26,935 nucleotides of DNA from NCBI GenBank assembly GCA_945938055.1, contig CAMEUH010000005.1, forward strand, positions 1-26,935, given 5' to 3'. The DNA is from an uncultured Eubacteriaceae bacterium. GTDB taxonomy: Bacteria > Bacillota > Clostridia > Lachnospirales > Lachnospiraceae. Position 1 is the stretch's first letter, and each line of letters begins with the position of its first letter. The notes beneath the pieces were generated by a model. That model searched no databases. It saw nothing but the letters and a program-made list of their open reading frames with translations, and was not told where the DNA came from. Positions 22,882-26,935 of the stretch are shown piece by piece. The position numbers were made by a program, and so were the translations under genes.

Positions 22882-24870
22882 ATAAGCATTTTCATATTCC
22901 GTCCACATGACATCAAACTCTGGTTTATAATCTTCATACGGACCATTGTAGTTCTTTTCCACAAAAATATATTCTACTCCACGTTTCTCCAATTCTTCAC
23001 GAATATTAAACGATGGGTAATCCTTATCATTCAATTCCTCAAGATGATCCTTTGGATTCTGTCCGGTCAGATAATAATAATATTCCTTTAGATATCTCAG
23101 TTCTTCTCCGAAATATGGTATAAACGTATCTTCCCGCTTAGAGATTTCAAAAACCTTATTGTAAATAGTCTGCATCTCTTTATTCACATTTCCGCCAAAA
23201 TCCAGCATTTCCTGATTATGATTATAAACGCTGAATATCTGGGAAGACATGGATTCCGGCCAAAGCCATTCATGCTGTTCCACCAGTTTTTTCTCTGCCC
23301 CGCTGATAAAAATCAGTCCATAGCAGAATACCGAGAAGAAATATGCCGTAATATATCTTCTCCCTTCTCCCTGCAGCATGGTAACCAGACGTAATGCCGT
23401 ACCCATGAGCAATAACCATATAAGAAAATGCATTTTATAAAAATAATAGCTTCCTATCTTTCCGTTCAATATGCACGAAAGCATCCATCCCGAAAAAACA
23501 ACAGATGACAAAAGCATCCAAAGTGTCACATCATTTTTCCTGTGACGAATTACCTGAATGATATATAGCACTAATGGAAAAATCAGAACCAGAAAATTCG
23601 AATATGGTTCCCTGTAAATGCTTCCATCCAGAATCATGCCATCATCATTGACAAATTGCTGAATCATGTTCAGGAATACATACTTATACCCCAGAACAAT
23701 TCCTGCCACCAGAACTAATGTGCCAATTAAAAAACGCATTTTTTTGTTCTGCCTTAAAAATTTACAATCCTTCTGAAAAACTGTTCCAAAACTTCTTCCT
23801 GTTTTTGCGGCCTGAATCCATACCACCACACATGCCAAAAGCATGAAAACTACCACAACAGCCAGCGCAATGAGAAGCACCGGCCAGAACTTCTTCCAGT
23901 AATGCTCTGCAATATAGCGTACACACAGACATCCCGGAACTGCAAAGCCGAAAATTGCCGTCAACAGAGAATGAGCAGAAAACAAACGTCTTTTTTTCTT
24001 AAAATCAATAACAAAAAAGATTAATTCTGACACCAGCACTACCGGAGCAAACTGTGTATATGACAGACATACGGATGTATTCGCAAGCATCAGCAGAAAT
24101 GTAACCATTTCAAAAGACAATTCCTTATACTCAATCCGCTGAAAAAGCCACAGTACAAAAGTAATCATCAGCACACCGGCTCCCAGATATTCAAACCCAT
24201 ATAACATATTGGTTAATGGATATCCAAGAAAATACATGACCGTAAATCCATAACATGCCAATAGTGAATATCTTCCATTCACAAATTTACGTACCCATGC
24301 CCAGAACATTGAACCCTGGAGGAATAACAGCAGAACATCGCCCATCATGAATGCCCTATGCCAGTTTGCTTCCTTAATAAAGGGATCCAGGAACTTTATA
24401 ATCACCATGTCCAGAAGATACATTACATATTTTCCGCGTGTAATCATTCCGGTAGCAATTAAGTCTTTTGTATAAGCAAAATGGCGCACGGAATCATCGG
24501 AACCATACGCAAACAAATCCAGTCTGATTCCGTATCTTCTAAAAGCAATCATAACAGAAAGTGCCGCAAGAAGAACGATGATAAATACATCTTTCCATTT
24601 CACAAAGTACTCCTGTAAACGTTTGCGGCTGAATATATATCCAACCCCAATACCTGTCATGATAAAATTAATCGCAGAAATCGTAAACAGACTAATCTTG
24701 ACTCCTGCCAGATTGAACACTCCGGCAAAGAAAACCCATGCACAAATAAGCGTAACAATCGATACCGTCAGCCATGTCACACCATTTAATCTGCCTTTTT
24801 TCTTTGGGACACACATTAATATTACACATGCAATGATGGTTGTAATAAGAAATAAAATTGATCCAAACAT
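22858..24870 (-). CDS. Polytopic membrane protein, probable GT-C-fold glycosyltransferase
   Basis: 670-residue protein with about a dozen or more hydrophobic helices and a C-terminal extracytoplasmic domain (about residues 540-670). Seen: an acidic YGSDDSVRHF motif near residue 124 in the first large outer loop, placed like the catalytic Asp-Asp of GT-C enzymes that use lipid-linked sugars, followed by an amphipathic loop. No precise family is recognised. It starts 3 bases after manC and ends the manA-manC operon, so a mannose-containing surface glycan is the best guess. A glycan polymerase or flippase-associated protein is the alternative. A terminator overlaps its 3' end. Confidence 0.7.
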   Translation of the reverse strand: MFGSILFLITTIIACVILMCVPKKKGRLNGVTWLTVSIVTLICAWVFFAGVFNLAGVKISLFTISAINFIMTGIGVGYIFSRKRLQEYFVKWKDVFIIVLLAALSVMIAFRRYGIRLDLFAYGSDDSVRHFAYTKDLIATGMITRGKYVMYLLDMVIIKFLDPFIKEANWHRAFMMGDVLLLFLQGSMFWAWVRKFVNGRYSLLACYGFTVMYFLGYPLTNMLYGFEYLGAGVLMITFVLWLFQRIEYKELSFEMVTFLLMLANTSVCLSYTQFAPVVLVSELIFFVIDFKKKRRLFSAHSLLTAIFGFAVPGCLCVRYIAEHYWKKFWPVLLIALAVVVVFMLLACVVVWIQAAKTGRSFGTVFQKDCKFLRQNKKMRFLIGTLVLVAGIVLGYKYVFLNMIQQFVNDDGMILDGSIYREPYSNFLVLIFPLVLYIIQVIRHRKNDVTLWMLLSSVVFSGWMLSCILNGKIGSYYFYKMHFLIWLLLMGTALRLVTMLQGEGRRYITAYFFSVFCYGLIFISGAEKKLVEQHEWLWPESMSSQIFSVYNHNQEMLDFGGNVNKEMQTIYNKVFEISKREDTFIPYFGEELRYLKEYYYYLTGQNPKDHLEELNDKDYPSFNIREELEKRGVEYIFVEKNYNGPYEDYKPEFDVMWTEYENAYGWILKLD

Positions 24871-24873
24871 CTT

Positions 24874-25941
24874 CTACAAATACTCTTTCCTGTTGTCCGC
24901 CTTTAGCTGATCAACAATTTTCTTAACATCCTGTACACGGTCCTTACTGCATACCATAATACTATCTGCTGTTTCCACAACTACCACATTATCCAGTCCA
25001 AGCGTGGTAACAAGCTTCTTACTAGAATATACCACACTATTGGTAGTGTCTATAGTAATACAGTCTCCCACGACAACATTCCCATCTGCATCTTCCTCAT
25101 GCATCACCTTAAGCATATCAAAGCTTCCAACATCGTTCCAGCCAAATTCACCAGGAACCACCATGACATCCTCTGACTGTTCCATGATTCCATAGTCAAT
25201 GGAAATGCTTTTAATCTGAGGATATACCTCGTTAATCACATCCTGTTCTTCTGGTTTCTGCATGGCATTCCCTATCTTTACGATGTCTGCATATATTTCC
25301 GGAAGAAATCTTTCAAAATTCTTCAGTATGACCGATGCTTTCCAGATAAACATGCCACTATTCCATGCGTAACTGCCTGATGCCACATATTCCTTTGCCG
25401 TGGCAAGATCCGGTTTTTCCTTAAATTCTTCCACTTTCTTTGCATCACCAGCATCCTTCACATCATATTTGATATAGCCATATCCGGTTGAAGGAAATGT
25501 AGGTGTAATTCCAACAGTCACCAGCTTATCTGAATTTTCTGCTTCCTTTACTGCAACAGAAAGTACTCTTGTAAACTCCTCAACATTCTTGATAAATGCA
25601 TCCGAAGGAGTAATGACCATGATTCCATCACCATACTTTTTCAGAATCTCCATTGCCGCATAGCCAATACATGCTGCCGTATTCCTTGCAGAAGGCTCTG
25701 CCAGAATGTGATTTTCCTGAATTCTTCCCCTGGTAACCTCCTTCATGGCAGCAGCCTGCGTTTTATTCGTTACAATAAAGATATCGTCTTTATTGGCAGT
25801 TCTCGCCAGCCTGTCAATTGTTTCGTTTACCATGACTTCTTTCCCGCTTAGATTCAGAAGTTGCTTTGGTCTTTCCTGTCTTGATAAAGGCCAGAATCTT
25901 GTTCCGCCGCCGCCTGCCATGATTACTCCGTAAATTTTCAT
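24874..25941 (-). CDS. manC: Mannose-1-phosphate guanylyltransferase
   Basis: 355-residue nucleotidyltransferase making GDP-mannose from mannose-1-phosphate and GTP. Seen: the signature MAGGGGTRFWPLSRQERPKQ (residues 8-27), the PSD motif near residue 116, NSGMFIW, and the EFGWNDVGS block (about 262-270). The bifunctional forms carry an additional C-terminal isomerase cupin of about 110 residues; it is absent here and supplied by the neighbouring manA. An AGGAGGA ribosome site precedes the start, 24 bases after the manA stop. Confidence 0.94.
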   Translation of the reverse strand: MKIYGVIMAGGGGTRFWPLSRQERPKQLLNLSGKEVMVNETIDRLARTANKDDIFIVTNKTQAAAMKEVTRGRIQENHILAEPSARNTAACIGYAAMEILKKYGDGIMVITPSDAFIKNVEEFTRVLSVAVKEAENSDKLVTVGITPTFPSTGYGYIKYDVKDAGDAKKVEEFKEKPDLATAKEYVASGSYAWNSGMFIWKASVILKNFERFLPEIYADIVKIGNAMQKPEEQDVINEVYPQIKSISIDYGIMEQSEDVMVVPGEFGWNDVGSFDMLKVMHEEDADGNVVVGDCITIDTTNSVVYSSKKLVTTLGLDNVVVVETADSIMVCSKDRVQDVKKIVDQLKADNRKEYL

Positions 25942-25965
25942 AATACTGTCCTCCTACTTGTATCA

Positions 25966-26935
25966 TTAAATGTGTGTCACTATAATCTCACATGTGCCGG
26001 AAATCTTAATAATATTTTTATATGCCGGAATAAAGAAGCTGTCACCACGTTTAAACTCCATAGACTGCTTTTCATCGCTAATCTCACCGCTTCCTTCCAC
26101 TATCATGATGGAACGGAAGGACGTCTCATCAATCGGAAGACGCAGTTCCTCTTTCACGGTATATTTATTACACTCGAAATATTTGCATTGCACCAGTAAT
26201 CTTTTTTCATTACCAGCAGCATCATATGTTGCTTCCGTCTCTGCTAATTCATCCGGAACATCCATTCTTACCACATCAATTGCCTTATCCACATGAAGCT
26301 GACGAGGATTGCCAAACTTATCCCTACGGTCATAATCATACATACGGTAAGTACAGTTTGAACTCTGCTGGATTTCACAAATCAAAATTCCTCCACAGAT
26401 TGCATGGATGGTACCGGCTTTCACATAAAACACGTCGCCCTTTTTAACATATACTTTATTCAATACCTCAAGAATTGTATTGTTTGCAATGCGCTCCCGT
26501 ATCTCTTCCTTCGGGATATTCCCCTTGGTTCCATAATAAATGAACGCCCCTTCATCGCAATCCATGATATACCACATTTCATTCTTACCATATTCGCCTT
26601 CATTTTTCAAGGCATATTCATCATCCGGATGAATCTGAATGGACAGCGGATTTGCTGCATCAATAAACTTTATAAGAATCGGAAAACGGTCATAATGCTG
26701 GCATTTCCATCCTAATGCCTCTTTTCCAATCGCTTCCAGATAATCATTAAAATACATTCCTTCATATCTTCCGCTTGCCACCCGGCTTACGCCATCCGCA
26801 TGCGCCGACAGTTCCCAGCTTTCTGCGATAATATCCCAGTCACAGGATTTTCCAAGTTCATCACGAATTCGTGTTCCTCCCCACAAATAATCCTTAAATG
26901 CAGGGTTGAGCCGGATGAATCCTTCCTGCTCACTT
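25966..26935 (-). CDS. manA: Mannose-6-phosphate isomerase, class I (5' end beyond window)
   Basis: Zinc enzyme linking fructose-6-phosphate to mannose-6-phosphate. The frame stays open to the right window edge, so the true start lies just outside. The first visible residues SEQEGFIRLNPAFKDYLWGG match the usual N-terminus; an internal TTG at 26886 is not the start. Seen: the zinc ligands in SIQIHPDD, the glutamate in KNEMWYI and the histidine in GTIHAICGG, plus a C-terminal cupin half. It is the first visible gene of the manA-manC-GT-C operon. A phosphomannomutase is needed between the two enzymes but is not in this operon. Confidence 0.95.
   Translation of the reverse strand, partial: SEQEGFIRLNPAFKDYLWGGTRIRDELGKSCDWDIIAESWELSAHADGVSRVASGRYEGMYFNDYLEAIGKEALGWKCQHYDRFPILIKFIDAANPLSIQIHPDDEYALKNEGEYGKNEMWYIMDCDEGAFIYYGTKGNIPKEEIRERIANNTILEVLNKVYVKKGDVFYVKAGTIHAICGGILICEIQQSSNCTYRMYDYDRRDKFGNPRQLHVDKAIDVVRMDVPDELAETEATYDAAGNEKRLLVQCKYFECNKYTVKEELRLPIDETSFRSIMIVEGSGEISDEKQSMEFKRGDSFFIPAYKNIIKISGTCEIIVTHI

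Noticed and set aside
327..26715. Many plus-strand open frames of 60-200 codons.
   Set aside because: All lie opposite strongly supported minus-strand genes, lack family features and good ribosome sites, and are read as antisense shadows.
26886..26886. TTG at 26886 as the manA start.
   Set aside because: The upstream in-frame sequence encodes the conserved manA N-terminus, so the gene continues past the window edge.

Overview
The window comes from a low-to-moderate G+C, endospore-lineage Firmicute, most likely Lachnospiraceae or a related Clostridia. This rests on the sporulation genes (spoIIE, spoVT, yabP, yabQ), the fused accD-accA gene, a BspA-type leucine-rich-repeat protein with DUF4214 modules, and gene order. 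All 23 supported protein genes and the single tRNA lie on the minus strand, so the window reads right to left in transcription order. No mobile element, CRISPR array, rRNA gene or pseudogene was seen, and no gene-free stretch exceeds 300 bases.

Right end (about 26935 to 22841): manA (5' end cut by the window edge), manC and a polytopic GT-C-like membrane protein form a tight operon. It makes GDP-mannose and probably uses it, or another sugar donor, for a cell-surface glycan. The operon ends in a terminator whose stem includes the last codons. Next is a monocistronic gene (22690 to 19454) for a 1078-residue secreted leucine-rich-repeat/DUF4214 protein. It has its own promoter, operator-like palindromes and a strong terminator.

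Middle (about 19386 to 11781): glmM, galE and a C-terminally short glmU supply amino-sugar and galactose nucleotides for the envelope. They are followed by pth and mfd. Then come accDA (a fusion of both carboxyltransferase subunits, with its own promoter and terminator), a membrane sCache-HAMP-GGDEF diguanylate cyclase, and an AEC-family permease overlapping it.

Left part (about 7517 to 1): spoVT, mazG, hup, yabO, yabP, yabQ, divIC, tRNA-Met, spoIIE, tilS, hpt and ftsH (C-terminus cut by the window edge). This order, with glmU-pth-mfd to its right, closely matches the Bacillus subtilis glmU-pth-mfd-spoVT-yabN-yabO-yabP-yabQ-divIC-tRNA-spoIIE-tilS-hprT-ftsH region. accDA, the cyclase and the permease are placed between mfd and spoVT; hup is present; yabR, yabS and yabT are absent.

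The most interesting points are in the sporulation part. The spoIIE gene encodes only a 377-residue soluble protein, without the membrane domain of classical SpoIIE. It nevertheless keeps a promoter with consensus -35 and -10 hexamers separated by 21 bp and an exact Spo0A box upstream, the architecture of Spo0A-activated sigma-A promoters. Candidate sigma-E (yabP) and sigma-G (spoVT) promoters are also visible. A five-tract G-quadruplex motif lies between divIC and the tRNA promoter. The short GlmU lacks the whole acetyltransferase active site, which implies a separate acetyltransferase elsewhere in the genome.
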